DNA of 64,000 nt from G963664585 sp963664585. GTDB lineage: Bacteria > Bacillota > Clostridia > Oscillospirales > Ruminococcaceae. The position numbers were made by a program, and so were the translations under genes. The stretch's first letter is position 1. Each line of letters begins with the position of its first letter. Below the pieces are notes generated by a model that was not told the DNA's origin, searched no databases, and saw nothing but the letters and a program-made list of their open reading frames with translations. The stretch is from contig CAXXEO010000020.1 in NCBI GenBank assembly GCA_963664585.2, positions 1-64,000 on the forward strand, in the 5' to 3' direction. Shown here one piece after another: positions 9,672 through 19,297 of the stretch.

Positions 9672-10512
9672 AAATTATCACGCTTTTATCGGCTGCGATT
9701 GCGAGTATGAAGAAAGCAAAATTGTCATTTTCGGCGCTCCTTTTGACGGCACGACCTCTTATCGGCCCGGTACAAGGTTTGCAAGCTCCGCAATGCGAAA
9801 CGAAAGCTTTGCCATCGAAACATACAGCCCTTATCTGGACAGGGATCTTACCGAAATTTTCGTTTTTGACGGTGGAGATCTGGAGCTGCCTTTCGGCAAT
9901 CCTTCGAAGGCCCTTGACATGATCGAGGAGCTCACGGGCCAAATTGCGGATGACCGAAAGATCCCATGCATGATCGGCGGTGAACATCTGGTCACACTGG
10001 GGACGGTGCGCGCGCTGTCAAAAAGATATCCTGATCTTTGCATTCTCCATTTTGACGCCCACGCCGACTTGCGCGATGATTACATGGGAGAAAAGCTGTC
10101 CCATGCCACTGTGATGAGAAGATGCTGGGAACTTGTCGGTGACGGGAACATCTTTCAGTTTGGCATCAGAAGCGGGGACAGAGATGAATTTTCCTGGGGA
10201 AAAGACCATGTCTTTACCAATAAGTTCGATTTCACCGGAATCGGTCAAATCGTAAAAGCAATAGCGGATAAACCGGTTTATCTTTCTATCGATCTTGATG
10301 TGCTGGATCCATCTTGTTTTTGTGGCACCGGTACACCGGAAGCAGGCGGTGTCAGTTTTAAAGAGCTTTTGTTGGCGATCAGTGAGGCATCAAAGCTAAA
10401 TATCGTCGGTTTTGATATGAATGAACTATCGCCGGTGTATGACCCAAGTGGCGCTTCTACCTCTCTTGCCTGTAAACTGCTTCGTGAGTTATTGTTGCAG
10501 ATTTATCAATAA
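9658..10512 (+). CDS. speB: Agmatinase (agmatine ureohydrolase)
   Basis: Mn-dependent ureohydrolase that converts agmatine to putrescine and urea. The 284-aa protein shows the binuclear manganese ligands in GGEHLVTLG, HFDAHADLRDDY and SIDLDVLDPS, plus DMNELSPVYD near the end. The start lies inside the last codons of speE. The enzyme links the arginine decarboxylase to both spermidine routes in the operon. A stem-loop repeat fills the gap to the next gene. Confidence 0.93.
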   Translation: MEMSKNYHAFIGCDCEYEESKIVIFGAPFDGTTSYRPGTRFASSAMRNESFAIETYSPYLDRDLTEIFVFDGGDLELPFGNPSKALDMIEELTGQIADDRKIPCMIGGEHLVTLGTVRALSKRYPDLCILHFDAHADLRDDYMGEKLSHATVMRRCWELVGDGNIFQFGIRSGDRDEFSWGKDHVFTNKFDFTGIGQIVKAIADKPVYLSIDLDVLDPSCFCGTGTPEAGGVSFKELLLAISEASKLNIVGFDMNELSPVYDPSGASTSLACKLLRELLLQIYQ

Positions 10513-10529
10513 TTAAAAGTAATTGGGCA

Positions 10530-10610
10530 AATAAAGAGGAAAATTTGAACTCTGCCTGTCCTGCCATAAGCGGCATAAACAGAGTGAAGAAAGTCCCGTT
10601 TGTTTAGAAA
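10530..10610. repeat. Stem-loop repeat, class C (copy 2)
   Basis: GGCAAATAAAGAGGAAAATT, then TCTGCCTGTCCTGCC, AAGCGGC and ACAGAGTG, ending TTTGTTTAGAAA. It is closely similar to 52701-52777 and shares GGGCAAATAAAGAG with 20918. It occupies the 120-bp gap inside the polyamine operon. Confidence 0.65.
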
Positions 10611-10632
10611 ATTACTATAGGAGGTTTATGTC

Positions 10633-11832
10633 ATGGGAAAAGCTTTAATTATTGGAGCCGGTGGCGTTGCTGGTGTGGTCATTCATAAATGCTGCCAGAA
10701 TTCTGAGGTTTTTGAAGAGATCTGCATTGCCAGTAGGACGCTTTCCAAATGCGATGCCATTAAAGAGCAGGTCAAAAAATATAAAACCAAGGTTTCAACG
10801 ACAAAGGTTGATGCTGATAATACGGATGAGTTGATTGCCTTGATTGATCGCTTTAAACCGGACATTGTGATAAATGTCGCCCTGCCGTATCAGGATCTGA
10901 CTATAATGGAAGCCTGTCTCGCAACCGGTGTGGATTATGTGGATACTGCCAACTATGAGCCGATCGACACAGCTAAGTTTGAATATAAGTGGCAGTGGGC
11001 TTATAAAGAGCGCTTCAAAAAAGCTGGCATTACTGCCCTTCTCGGCAGCGGCTTTGATCCGGGTGTCACCGGTGTTTTCTCCGCGTATGCGCAGAAACAC
11101 TATTTTGATGAAATTAACGCAATTGACATATTGGATGCCAACGCGGGCGATCACGGGTATCCCTTTGCCACCAACTTCAATCCCGAGATTAATATCCGGG
11201 AGATAACAGCACCGGGTAGCTATTTCGAAAATGGAAAATTCATTGAAACCGAGCCCATATCCATTAAGCGGGTGTACAATTTCCCGGAAATCGGTGAAAA
11301 GGACATGTATCTTCTTCACCATGAAGAGATGGAATCACTGGCCATCCATATTAAGGGTATTCAAAAAATCCGCTTCTGGATGACCTTTTCACAAAACTAT
11401 CTGAACCACTTAAAGGTTCTGGAGAATGTGGGCATGACCTCAATCAAACCAATCATCTTCGAGGGTAAAGAAATTGTACCGCTTCAGTTCTTAAAGGCCG
11501 TGCTGCCTGATCCCTCTTCGTTGGGACCCAGGACAAAAGGCAAGACTAATATTGGCTGCATATTTCAGGGGGTCAAAGATGGCAAGCAAAAAACATACTA
11601 TGTTTACAATGTCTGTGATCATCAGGAGTGCTATAAAGAGGTGGGCTCACAGGCGATATCTTATACAACCGGTGTACCGGCAATGATCGGTGCCATGATG
11701 GTCATGACAGGTAAATGGAAAAAACCCGGGGTATGGAATATTGAAGAGTTTGATCCAGATCCGTTTATGGATGCACTGAATCAAAATGGGCTTCCTTGGC
11801 AGGAGAGTTTTTCTCCCGTGCTTGTCGATTAA
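10633..11832 (+). CDS. Carboxynorspermidine/carboxyspermidine dehydrogenase (saccharopine dehydrogenase family)
   Basis: NADPH-dependent enzyme that condenses putrescine (or diaminopropane) with aspartate semialdehyde to carboxyspermidine (or carboxynorspermidine). The 399-aa protein opens with a Rossmann fingerprint IIGAGGVAGVVIHKC. It continues with INVALPYQDLTIMEACLATG and GSGFDPGVTGVFSAYAQKH, both typical of this branch of the saccharopine dehydrogenase family. An AGGAGG lies 8 nt before the ATG. It is followed after 9 bp by the matching decarboxylase, which makes the assignment firm. A true saccharopine dehydrogenase is unlikely in this setting. Confidence 0.88.
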   Translation: MGKALIIGAGGVAGVVIHKCCQNSEVFEEICIASRTLSKCDAIKEQVKKYKTKVSTTKVDADNTDELIALIDRFKPDIVINVALPYQDLTIMEACLATGVDYVDTANYEPIDTAKFEYKWQWAYKERFKKAGITALLGSGFDPGVTGVFSAYAQKHYFDEINAIDILDANAGDHGYPFATNFNPEINIREITAPGSYFENGKFIETEPISIKRVYNFPEIGEKDMYLLHHEEMESLAIHIKGIQKIRFWMTFSQNYLNHLKVLENVGMTSIKPIIFEGKEIVPLQFLKAVLPDPSSLGPRTKGKTNIGCIFQGVKDGKQKTYYVYNVCDHQECYKEVGSQAISYTTGVPAMIGAMMVMTGKWKKPGVWNIEEFDPDPFMDALNQNGLPWQESFSPVLVD

Positions 11833-11841
11833 GGAGAAAAG

Positions 11842-12978
11842 ATGGAGCTTGATTTCAACCTGTTGCCCACGCCTTGTTATGTGGTGGACGAAAGACTGCT
11901 GATCAAAAACCTTGAAATTCTCAGATCTGTGATCGATCGGACTGGCTGTAAAATTCTGCTGGCTCAGAAGGGATTTTCCATGTTCAGCACTTATCCGCTG
12001 GTCGGTGAGTATCTAAATGGCACAACGGCAAGCTCTTTGTTTGAAGCAAGACTAGGCTATGAAGAAATGGGGAAAGAGGTCCATATTTTTTCCCCGGCCT
12101 ACAAAGACGAGGAATTTGACGAAATTCTATCCATTTGTGACCATGTTGTATTTAATTCGTTTCAGCAGTGGAGCCGATATAAGGCTAAAATTCAAAATTC
12201 TCCCCGAAAAATCGAGTGCGGGATTCGTGTTAACCCTGAATATTCCGAAATTGAAACTGACTTATATAACCCCTGTTTTCAGAATTCCAGGCTGGGCGTG
12301 ACCATGGTGAATTTTAAACCGGATGAGCTTGAGGGGATTGACGGACTGCATTTTCACACCATGTGCGAGCAGAATTCTGATACTCTTGCGCGCACAATTC
12401 AGGTGTTCGATGAAAAATTTGGTCCTTTCGCTAGCAGGATGAAGTGGATCAATTTTGGGGGCGGACATCATATTACAAGGCCGGATTATGATCTGGAAAC
12501 GCTGGTCGGGTGCATCCTGTTCATCAAGGAAAAGTACGGTGTAGACGTCTATCTGGAGCCTGGGGAGGCAATCGCTTTAAACACCGGCTATTTAGTGACA
12601 AAAGTGCTGGACATCGTCGAAAATGGCATGAATATCGCCATCTTGGATGCATCAGCGGCATGCCATATGCCCGATGTACTTGAAATGCCCTATCGGCCCC
12701 CAGTCCTCAGCGGTGGCAAGGCCGGCGAGTACCCATACACCTACCGGCTCGGATGCCACACCTGCCTTGCAGGCGATATCATCGGGGACTACTCCTTTAA
12801 TCAGCCTCTGCAAATCGGTGACAAGCTGGTTTTTGGAGATATGGCTCACTACACCATGGTGAAGAACAATACATTTAACGGTATCAACCTGCCGTCCATT
12901 GCGCTTTTCAACGAGATGGACGGAATCAGAATCGTGAAAGAGTTCGGCTATGCCGATTTTAAGTCAAGATTATCATGA
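11842..12978 (+). CDS. nspC: Carboxynorspermidine/carboxyspermidine decarboxylase
   Basis: PLP enzyme of the alanine-racemase fold that releases CO2 from carboxy(nor)spermidine. The 378-aa protein has TPCYVVDERLL at the N-terminus. The PLP lysine is in ILLAQKGFSMF (about residue 41). Further motifs are LHFHTMCEQ, the phosphate loop INFGGGHHITR, LEPGEAIA, and LGCHTCLAGD with the catalytic Cys near the C-terminus. It is the last gene of the operon. It provides a second, AdoMet-independent way to spermidine alongside SpeD/SpeE. Confidence 0.92.
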   Translation: MELDFNLLPTPCYVVDERLLIKNLEILRSVIDRTGCKILLAQKGFSMFSTYPLVGEYLNGTTASSLFEARLGYEEMGKEVHIFSPAYKDEEFDEILSICDHVVFNSFQQWSRYKAKIQNSPRKIECGIRVNPEYSEIETDLYNPCFQNSRLGVTMVNFKPDELEGIDGLHFHTMCEQNSDTLARTIQVFDEKFGPFASRMKWINFGGGHHITRPDYDLETLVGCILFIKEKYGVDVYLEPGEAIALNTGYLVTKVLDIVENGMNIAILDASAACHMPDVLEMPYRPPVLSGGKAGEYPYTYRLGCHTCLAGDIIGDYSFNQPLQIGDKLVFGDMAHYTMVKNNTFNGINLPSIALFNEMDGIRIVKEFGYADFKSRLS

Positions 12979-13024
12979 TTGGCCGATACCGCGATGATCA
13001 GCCCTACCTTAACGAGCCAGATAA

Positions 13025-13130
13025 TATAGCCGATTAACTTAAAAACTGGCTATATAGAAAACCTCATTTTCTTGCCCCGCCTTCGACGAGGCAAGAAATC
13101 ACAAGCTTGTTTTCAAGTTAATCAACAATA
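13025..13130 (-). repeat. 106-bp element, copy 3 (reverse)
   Basis: Full copy. The core is CTTGCCCCG paired with CGAGGCAAG; the fourth base pair is G-C instead of C-G, so the stem is kept by a double change. Confidence 0.88.
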
Positions 13131-13260
13131 AAAACAATCCTGAGTCTAAAAAATCGATATTTTCGTGAACTTAAAGGGCAACCGTTTGTAATCGGTTGTC
13201 CTCTTTTCATTCTAAGGATGTTGAAACAGAAAACATTTCAATTTAGAAACAGTACAAGGG

Positions 13261-13414
13261 GACATCCAGTTAATCCCGAACAAGGAAATGGCATTATATG
13301 ATGATGTCCCATTCACCCTCCTGCGGCGGGTGAATGGGACATCCAGTTAATCCCGAACAAGGAAATGGCATTATATGATGATGTCCCATTCACCCTCCTG
13401 CGGCGGGTGAATGG
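13261..13414. repeat. Two tandem 77-bp units, each with a 16-bp hairpin (class B)
   Basis: Two identical 77-bp direct repeats (13261-13337 and 13338-13414). Each holds the hairpin GATGTCCCATTCACCC / GGGTGAATGGGACATC (13303-13343 and 13380-13420) around a CTCCTGCGGC loop. The gap 12979-13649 otherwise contains two 106-bp elements and no gene. Confidence 0.85.
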
Positions 13415-13521
13415 GACATCAATTATTGTCTATTATCAAGGGCCCAGATATAAAATTTCAAATGAGAAGCAGTTTGGACTGATATAAATTTGCCTAAACT
13501 TTCAGGTAGCGCTCACCCTAT

Positions 13522-13627
13522 TATAGTTGATTAACTTGAAAACAAGCTTGTGATTTCTTCCCCCGCCTTCGGCGGGGGAAGAAAATGACGTTTTATATAT
13601 AGCCAGTTTTTAAGTTAATTGGCTATA
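13522..13627 (+). repeat. 106-bp element, copy 4 (forward)
   Basis: Full consensus copy between nspC (+) and ychF (-). With copy 3 and the tandem hairpins it fills the converging gap. Confidence 0.9.
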
Positions 13628-13649
13628 TCTGTGCGCTGTCTATGATATG

Positions 13650-14744
13650 CTAAACATTAAAGCGGAAGAGAACCACATCGCCATCCTTAAAAACATACTC
13701 TTTGCCTTCTGAACGGACAAGTCCTTTCTCCTTCGCGGCAGTCATCCCGCCGCAAGCCATCAGGTCCTCATAGGCAATGATCTCGGCACGAATAAAGCCC
13801 CGTTCAAAATCGGTGTGGATCTTCCCGGCGGCCTGAGGAGCCTTTGTTCCTTTTGTGATCGTCCAAGCACGCACCTCTTGCTTGCCGGCAGTAAGAAAGG
13901 AAATAAGGCCTAAAAGATCATATCCGGCAGCGATCAGTCTGTCCAGCCCTGATTCGGATAGGCCGAGTCCCGAGAGAAAGAAAAGTTTTTCCTCCGGGGA
14001 CATGCCGGCAATTTCCTCTTCGATTCTCGCACAGATGGGAAGGGCAAGAGCCCCTTCGTCCTTGGCGATTTGGCACACCTTTTGGTAATGCGTATTTTTT
14101 TCGATATCGCCGGCAAAGTCCGCTTCGCTCATATTGGCGGCATAAATGACGGGCTTACCCGAAAGCAGCGGCATCTGGGCCAACAATTCGGTTTCTTCTT
14201 CAGTTTTTGGCCAGCTTCTGGCGGTAAGACCCTCTTCAAGATGTTCTTTCAAGTGTGAAAGAAGTTCTGCCTCGGCTGCAAACTTTTTGTCGCCCTTGGC
14301 TGCCTTTATACATCGGTCAATTCTGCGATCGACAATCTCAAGGTCAGAAAGGATGAGCTCAAAATTAATCGTCTCAATATCTCTTTCCGGGTCGACATTG
14401 CCATCCACATGAATAATTTCACCATCCTCAAAACAGCGCACCACATGGACCACCGCATCAACCTCACGGATATGGGCCAGAAAACGGTTGCCCAAGCCCT
14501 CTCCCTTTGAGGCACCGCGGACCAGGCCGGCGATATCCACAAACTCAATGATAGCAGGAGTAATTTTATCCGGGTCGTACATCTCAGCGAGCTTGGTCAG
14601 ACGGACATCGGGTACGGTTACGACGCCGACGTTTGGTTCGATCGTGCAAAAAGGATAATTTGCCGACGGTGCGCCAGCATTTGTGATCGCATTAAAAAGG
14701 GTGGACTTGCCCACATTTGGAAGTCCTACAATACCTAATTTCAT
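13650..14744 (-). CDS. ychF: Redox-regulated ATPase YchF (Obg-like)
   Basis: Universal P-loop ATPase of the Obg family that binds ribosomes. The 364-aa protein has the Walker A motif GLPNVGKST at residues 6-14, the switch FVDIAGLVRGASKGEGLGN, the NxxE nucleotide motif (NMSE) that favours ATP over GTP, and a C-terminal TGS domain (RAWTITKGTKAPQAAGKIH). The open frame starts at 14801. The real start is the ATG at 14744, seven bases after GGAGG. It is divergent from the two-component operon. Confidence 0.95.
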   Translation of the reverse strand: MKLGIVGLPNVGKSTLFNAITNAGAPSANYPFCTIEPNVGVVTVPDVRLTKLAEMYDPDKITPAIIEFVDIAGLVRGASKGEGLGNRFLAHIREVDAVVHVVRCFEDGEIIHVDGNVDPERDIETINFELILSDLEIVDRRIDRCIKAAKGDKKFAAEAELLSHLKEHLEEGLTARSWPKTEEETELLAQMPLLSGKPVIYAANMSEADFAGDIEKNTHYQKVCQIAKDEGALALPICARIEEEIAGMSPEEKLFFLSGLGLSESGLDRLIAAGYDLLGLISFLTAGKQEVRAWTITKGTKAPQAAGKIHTDFERGFIRAEIIAYEDLMACGGMTAAKEKGLVRSEGKEYVFKDGDVVLFRFNV

Positions 14745-14953
14745 AAATCCTCCATCTTTGGGTGGCACATATTCCACCCATGCTGATAAGCGCTGTATCA
14801 ATACAGCGTGATAACAGAGAATATGATAGCATGATTATGAGGCTCTCACAATACGAACGCCACAAGTTATACAACAAAGTTTCAAAAAAACTTCACTTTT
14901 ATTTGGGAAAAACATGTATAATAATATTAACACCAAGCGCGGGAGGTATAAAT

Positions 14954-15649
14954 ATGTCGATGGAAAAGATACTCGTGGCAGACGATGATACCAACATATG
15001 TGAGCTTTTGAGACTGTATCTTGAAAAAGAACAGTATACTGTTTCAATCGCGGGCAGTGGTACCGAGGCACTAACCCGTTTTACGGCTGAGAATCCGGAT
15101 ATAGTACTCCTGGATATTATGATGCCCGGTCTTGATGGGTGGCAGGTTTGCCGTGAGATTCGTAAGAAATCCAACTGCCCAATCATCATGATTACCGCCA
15201 AAGGTGAAACCTTCGACAAAGTGCTGGGACTTGAGCTCGGTGCGGACGACTATGTAGTGAAGCCCTTTGATGCCAAAGAGATTGTTGCCAGAATCAAAGC
15301 TGTTCTTCGCCGGACCGGTGCAGGTGGCGGCGGGGATAACGGGGTCAAAGAGGTAACCTATGACAAACTTATTGTCAATATGACCCGTTACGAACTAAAA
15401 GTGGATGGCAAGGCGGTAGATACCCCTCCCAAAGAGCTGGAGCTTCTGTATCACCTTGCTAGCAATCCCAACCGTGTGTACACACGTGATCAGCTTCTTG
15501 ACGAGGTATGGGGCTTTGAATATTATGGCGATTCCCGGACGATTGACGTGCACATCAAAAGGCTTCGTGAAAAGCTTGAGGGCGTTTCTGAAAGATGGAG
15601 CCTGAAGACTGTATGGGGTGTTGGCTACAAGTTCGAGGTTAAGGAATAG
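14954..15649 (+). CDS. OmpR/PhoB-family response regulator
   Basis: Cytoplasmic DNA-binding regulator, 231 aa. The receiver domain (1-118) has acidic DDD at residues 9-11, the phospho-acceptor Asp in VLLDIMMPG, Thr in ITAKGE and Lys in DDYVVKPF. The winged helix (about 135-228) has PPKELELLYHLASNPNRVYTR and DVHIKRLREKL. Start ATG 14954 follows GGGAGGT; the longer upstream frame has no site. A TATAAT at 14917-14922 is a plausible -10. The sensor kinase starts 18 bp downstream. Confidence 0.93.
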   Translation: MSMEKILVADDDTNICELLRLYLEKEQYTVSIAGSGTEALTRFTAENPDIVLLDIMMPGLDGWQVCREIRKKSNCPIIMITAKGETFDKVLGLELGADDYVVKPFDAKEIVARIKAVLRRTGAGGGGDNGVKEVTYDKLIVNMTRYELKVDGKAVDTPPKELELLYHLASNPNRVYTRDQLLDEVWGFEYYGDSRTIDVHIKRLREKLEGVSERWSLKTVWGVGYKFEVKE

Positions 15650-15667
15650 CTTATCCCGGAGGGAACT

Positions 15668-17161
15668 ATGCAAAAAAGCCTGTTCGCACGTTATTTTTAT
15701 ATGTGCGCATCGATCATATTGGTGAGCATCATACTGCTTGGCGTGGTGCTGCTTACCTTTTCCTCGCAATTTTTTAAGCAGGACCGTACCGATATGCTGG
15801 CACGTAATGCAAATCAAGCAGTTGTATTGACCGCGGCCAATTATCTTATGAATGGTGAGCGTTATATTGATTCACAAGTTATCATGACGGGATATAGGAT
15901 TCTGGCCAACGCAATCGATGCTGATATATTTCTGGTTGACCCGAACGGCAAAACCGTGTTGTGCACAGAGGGGGAAAGCTGCGTTCATTCCACTTACCAG
16001 ATCAACGAGGGCATCCTGACCACGGCGCTTACAAGCGGATACCGAGAGATTGGGCGCCTGGGCGGCATATATAAAGGCCCACACTACACTGTGGCCGTTC
16101 CAGTAACGGTGGGTGGTGCAGTCATAGGAAGTGTATTTGTATCCGCCCCTGCAGACGATCTAACCGCATTTTTAATAGAAGTTTTGAAAATGTTTCTTTT
16201 GGGCGCGGCCGCGGTTATGATGCTGGCTTGCATTATCATATACTTTGCGACAGATCGGCTTGTGCGCCCTCTTCGATCGATGGCCCAAGCTACGGCCAGC
16301 TTTGCAAAAGGCGATTTCTCTATCCGTGTACCGGTGGACGGTGTGGATGAAATGGAAAAGCTGGCGATGGCGTTTAATAATATGGCTTCCTCACTTGCCA
16401 CCCTTGAAGGCACCAGACGTTCTTTTGTCGCAAATGTCTCCCACGAGCTGAAGACCCCTATGACGACCATTGGCGGCTTTATAGACGGGATTCTGGATGG
16501 GACCATTCCACCCGAAAAACACGATTACTATCTAAAGATTGTATCCAGTGAAGTGAAAAGGCTATCGCGTTTAGTGGTCTCTATGTTGGATATAGCCAAG
16601 ATTGAGGCTTCTCAGATGGCGGTAAAGCCTCAAAGCATAGACATTAATGACATTGTTTGCCGATCGCTTTTTAACTTTGACCGACAAATTGATAAAAAAA
16701 ATATCGAAGTGCGTGGGTTGGATCAGGGTAAAGTGATGGCGTGGGCGGATCCGGGACTTGTCCATCAGATTTGCTATAATTTAATTGATAATGCCGTTAA
16801 ATTTACTCCAGATGGCGGCTATATCGAAATAGGTTACACCAACGAGGGTGGAAAGGTATTTACAGGTATAAAAAATTCAGGCGCGGGAATACCCAAAGAG
16901 GAGATACCACGACTCTTTGATCGTTTTTATAAGACGGATAAGTCGAGAAGCATGGATAAAAATGGAGTAGGTCTGGGACTCCATATTGTGAAATCTCTGG
17001 TGCACCTCCAGTCCGGGGAGATAATGGTAAAAAGCGTGGTTGGTGAGTATTGCGAATTTATTTTCTCTCTTCCCCAACCGCCGCCCAAAATCCAGCAGCA
17101 TGCATTTAAAAAGCCGGAAAAACAGTCCACAAAAAAACAACCGGAGAACATACCGGAATAA
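15668..17161 (+). CDS. Membrane sensor histidine kinase
   Basis: Partner of the upstream regulator, 497 aa. Membrane segment 1 is at about residues 11-34. An extracytoplasmic sensor domain runs about 35-165 and includes a CTEGESC loop with two cysteines. Membrane segment 2 is at about 167-192, then a HAMP domain (RPLRSMAQATASFAKGDFSI), the H-box FVANVSHELKTPMT, the N-box NLIDNAVKFTPDGG, and the G-boxes GAGIPKEEIPRLFDRFY and GVGLGLHIVKS. The tail is basic and rich in Pro, Lys and Gln. The signal is unknown. The adjacent HtrA protease hints at envelope stress. Confidence 0.93.
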   Translation: MQKSLFARYFYMCASIILVSIILLGVVLLTFSSQFFKQDRTDMLARNANQAVVLTAANYLMNGERYIDSQVIMTGYRILANAIDADIFLVDPNGKTVLCTEGESCVHSTYQINEGILTTALTSGYREIGRLGGIYKGPHYTVAVPVTVGGAVIGSVFVSAPADDLTAFLIEVLKMFLLGAAAVMMLACIIIYFATDRLVRPLRSMAQATASFAKGDFSIRVPVDGVDEMEKLAMAFNNMASSLATLEGTRRSFVANVSHELKTPMTTIGGFIDGILDGTIPPEKHDYYLKIVSSEVKRLSRLVVSMLDIAKIEASQMAVKPQSIDINDIVCRSLFNFDRQIDKKNIEVRGLDQGKVMAWADPGLVHQICYNLIDNAVKFTPDGGYIEIGYTNEGGKVFTGIKNSGAGIPKEEIPRLFDRFYKTDKSRSMDKNGVGLGLHIVKSLVHLQSGEIMVKSVVGEYCEFIFSLPQPPPKIQQHAFKKPEKQSTKKQPENIPE

Positions 17162-17192
17162 TATAACTTATCACTTATAAGGGGGAAAATAT

Positions 17193-18941
17193 ATGGAAGA
17201 AAAAACAAACATGACGCGTGAAGAGAGCGAGCCTCGCACCGAATCTTCAAATGGAGAACAGGAGTTTAAGGCCCCTTTCCTCTCAGAAGAAGCAACCGTG
17301 TCCGACACGGGTAAAAGCGAACCTTCTCTCAATGCTGATAAGCCAGCAGAGCAGCAAAGCATAGAAGCTGATCAGGCAGCGGCCAATACCGCCGAGCAGG
17401 TGAACGGGCAGGGTCCCTCCCAGTCAGGGGCATATGCATACGGGCCAGCGGTGGATAACAGCCAGTCAACCCAGCCACCCCGCGATAACCAGGGCCAGAA
17501 CTATTACGTCCCGCCATATCCCAACGCACCTGGTGGAAAATACGACCCTAATACCGGATGGTTCTATGGCCCACGCCCTAATTCGTCGGGGTACCAGCCT
17601 TACAATTACAGCCAAAATCAGCAGCAGGGCCCACAATACGGAAATTATAATCAGCCATATGCCAATAATCCAAATCAGAAGCAAGAATACAACTGGCATT
17701 TTGAGGATTACGAAAAGGCTGATCAGAAACGAGTAAAAAAGGGCAGGCACAACGGGGTCAAGGTGTTTGCCATTATTATGGCTTGTGTACTTGGCTTTGC
17801 GGTAATGGTAAGCGCCAGCTATGGAGTGTACAGCTGGCTTCAGAATGATAACATCCTCCCGTTTATTTCTTCAAGCAGTTCTGACAACAGTAAAGAAAGA
17901 ACACTCCCCGAACTGATTATCAATGAAAAGCCCGCCGACTCCAGTTCGAGTACCGTACTCAGCGACGGACGCCTGTCCTCAGTGGATATGGCAAAGGTGG
18001 CCAAACCTTCTGTGGTTGGTGTTGCTGTATATGATACTGTCAACAGTTTTTCCCCAAGTGGCGAGGGTTCGGGCATCATTATGAACTCCGCAGGCTATAT
18101 TATCACCAATGCCCATGTTGTCGAGGGCGCTATTGGCATTCAGGTCATTCTCTATAATTCCGAAACATATACCGCTCAGCTGGTGGGTATTGATACACGC
18201 ACCGATCTTGCTGTGATTAAAATCGATGCCAAAAATCTCGTCGCTGCACAGTTTGGTAACTCTGACAAGCTCAGCGACGGCGAAAAAGTCATGGCTATTG
18301 GCAATCCCGGCGGTGTCCAACTGGCAGGAAGCGTCACACAGGGTATTGTTTCCGCGATCAATCGCCCGGTCAAATCGGATGGGGGTTACTCCGCACGCTT
18401 TATTCAAACAGATGCAGCCATCAATCCGGGAAATTCCGGCGGGGCACTGATCAACGAATACGGACAGGTAGTGGGCATCAACTCGTCCAAAATTGTAGCG
18501 ACTGGATATGAGGGAATCGGATTTGCCATTCCTATCAATGACGCTAAGCCCATCGTAGACGATTTGATCCAGTATGGTCGTGTGACTGGCCGCGCAAAGA
18601 TAGGGATATCCGGTCAGGAGATCAATGAGGTAGTGGCAAGCATTAACAACCTGCCCACGGGCATTTATATCCGCTCCATTGATCAAAACTCTGAATTGGC
18701 GGGCAAGGATGTTAAAATCGGTGATATCGTCACTAAAATTGATGGAAAAGACGTGACCAGTTTTGACGATGTGAGTGAGATCATATCTGCCAAGAAACCG
18801 GGTGACAAGGTTGAACTCACTATTTTCCGTCAGGCGTCAAAACAAGGCGATGCCGGACGCACCTTTAAGGTGACCATTACCCTGCTTGAGGATGGTGCGG
18901 AAACCACCAATTCTCAATCATCCAAAGCTCCTGTGACCTGA
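17193..18941 (+). CDS. HtrA/DegP-type membrane-anchored serine protease
   Basis: Surface quality-control protease, 582 aa. Residues 1-185 are a disordered cytoplasmic region rich in Gln, Asn, Pro, Tyr and Ser. A membrane anchor at about 190-215 (VFAIIMACVLGFAVMV) follows a basic patch. The trypsin-like domain has His in NAHVVEGA, Asp in TRTDLAVIKI and Ser in NPGNSGGALIN. One PDZ domain follows (GIYIRSIDQNSELAGKDVKIG). It lies 31 bp downstream of the kinase, so it is probably part of the same operon and its regulated output. Confidence 0.93.
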   Translation: MEEKTNMTREESEPRTESSNGEQEFKAPFLSEEATVSDTGKSEPSLNADKPAEQQSIEADQAAANTAEQVNGQGPSQSGAYAYGPAVDNSQSTQPPRDNQGQNYYVPPYPNAPGGKYDPNTGWFYGPRPNSSGYQPYNYSQNQQQGPQYGNYNQPYANNPNQKQEYNWHFEDYEKADQKRVKKGRHNGVKVFAIIMACVLGFAVMVSASYGVYSWLQNDNILPFISSSSSDNSKERTLPELIINEKPADSSSSTVLSDGRLSSVDMAKVAKPSVVGVAVYDTVNSFSPSGEGSGIIMNSAGYIITNAHVVEGAIGIQVILYNSETYTAQLVGIDTRTDLAVIKIDAKNLVAAQFGNSDKLSDGEKVMAIGNPGGVQLAGSVTQGIVSAINRPVKSDGGYSARFIQTDAAINPGNSGGALINEYGQVVGINSSKIVATGYEGIGFAIPINDAKPIVDDLIQYGRVTGRAKIGISGQEINEVVASINNLPTGIYIRSIDQNSELAGKDVKIGDIVTKIDGKDVTSFDDVSEIISAKKPGDKVELTIFRQASKQGDAGRTFKVTITLLEDGAETTNSQSSKAPVT

Positions 18942-18957
18942 TATTTAAATGAATCAA

Positions 18958-18994
18958 TGTCTCTTTTTGCTGTCCGCGACGGGGAAAAGAGACA
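18958..18994. repeat. Intergenic hairpin (class B)
   Basis: Arms TGTCTCTTTT and AAAAGAGACA around a GC-rich loop, 17 bp after the htrA stop. Confidence 0.6.
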
Positions 18995-19012
18995 AAATAA
19001 TAAATACACTTT

Positions 19013-19044
19013 TACCGGTCCTTTGGGGGATCGGTAATTTTTTT
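19013..19044 (+). terminator. Terminator of the two-component/htrA operon
   Basis: Nine-base-pair stem TACCGGTCC / GGATCGGTA (one G-T) followed by ATTTTTTTAT. Confidence 0.75.
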
Positions 19045-19297
19045 ATCTTGTCGCTCTGCTTGTATTTTGCCCTGTAATTTGCGTAAAAGTGGGGAAGAGG
19101 CTTCGGATAAGGGACAGCTGAATTTCATGACAGGGCAGCCAGAGGGGCAGGGGGCGGCCCGCCGACATAGGATATAGAGGCTTAGAGGTATGCTTACACG
19201 CCTATAAGCGGCGGCAGCTTTCAGGGGTGGCGTACCGCCTTCAAAGAGCCCCGAGGCACCAATCCGCCGCATTATATATATGTGTGTCATGCAAAAA

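Noticed and set aside
19012..19290. A 92-codon minus-strand frame with several cysteines
   Set aside because: No ribosome binding site, it would start inside a terminator and end inside another, and its composition looks like GC-rich intergenic sequence.
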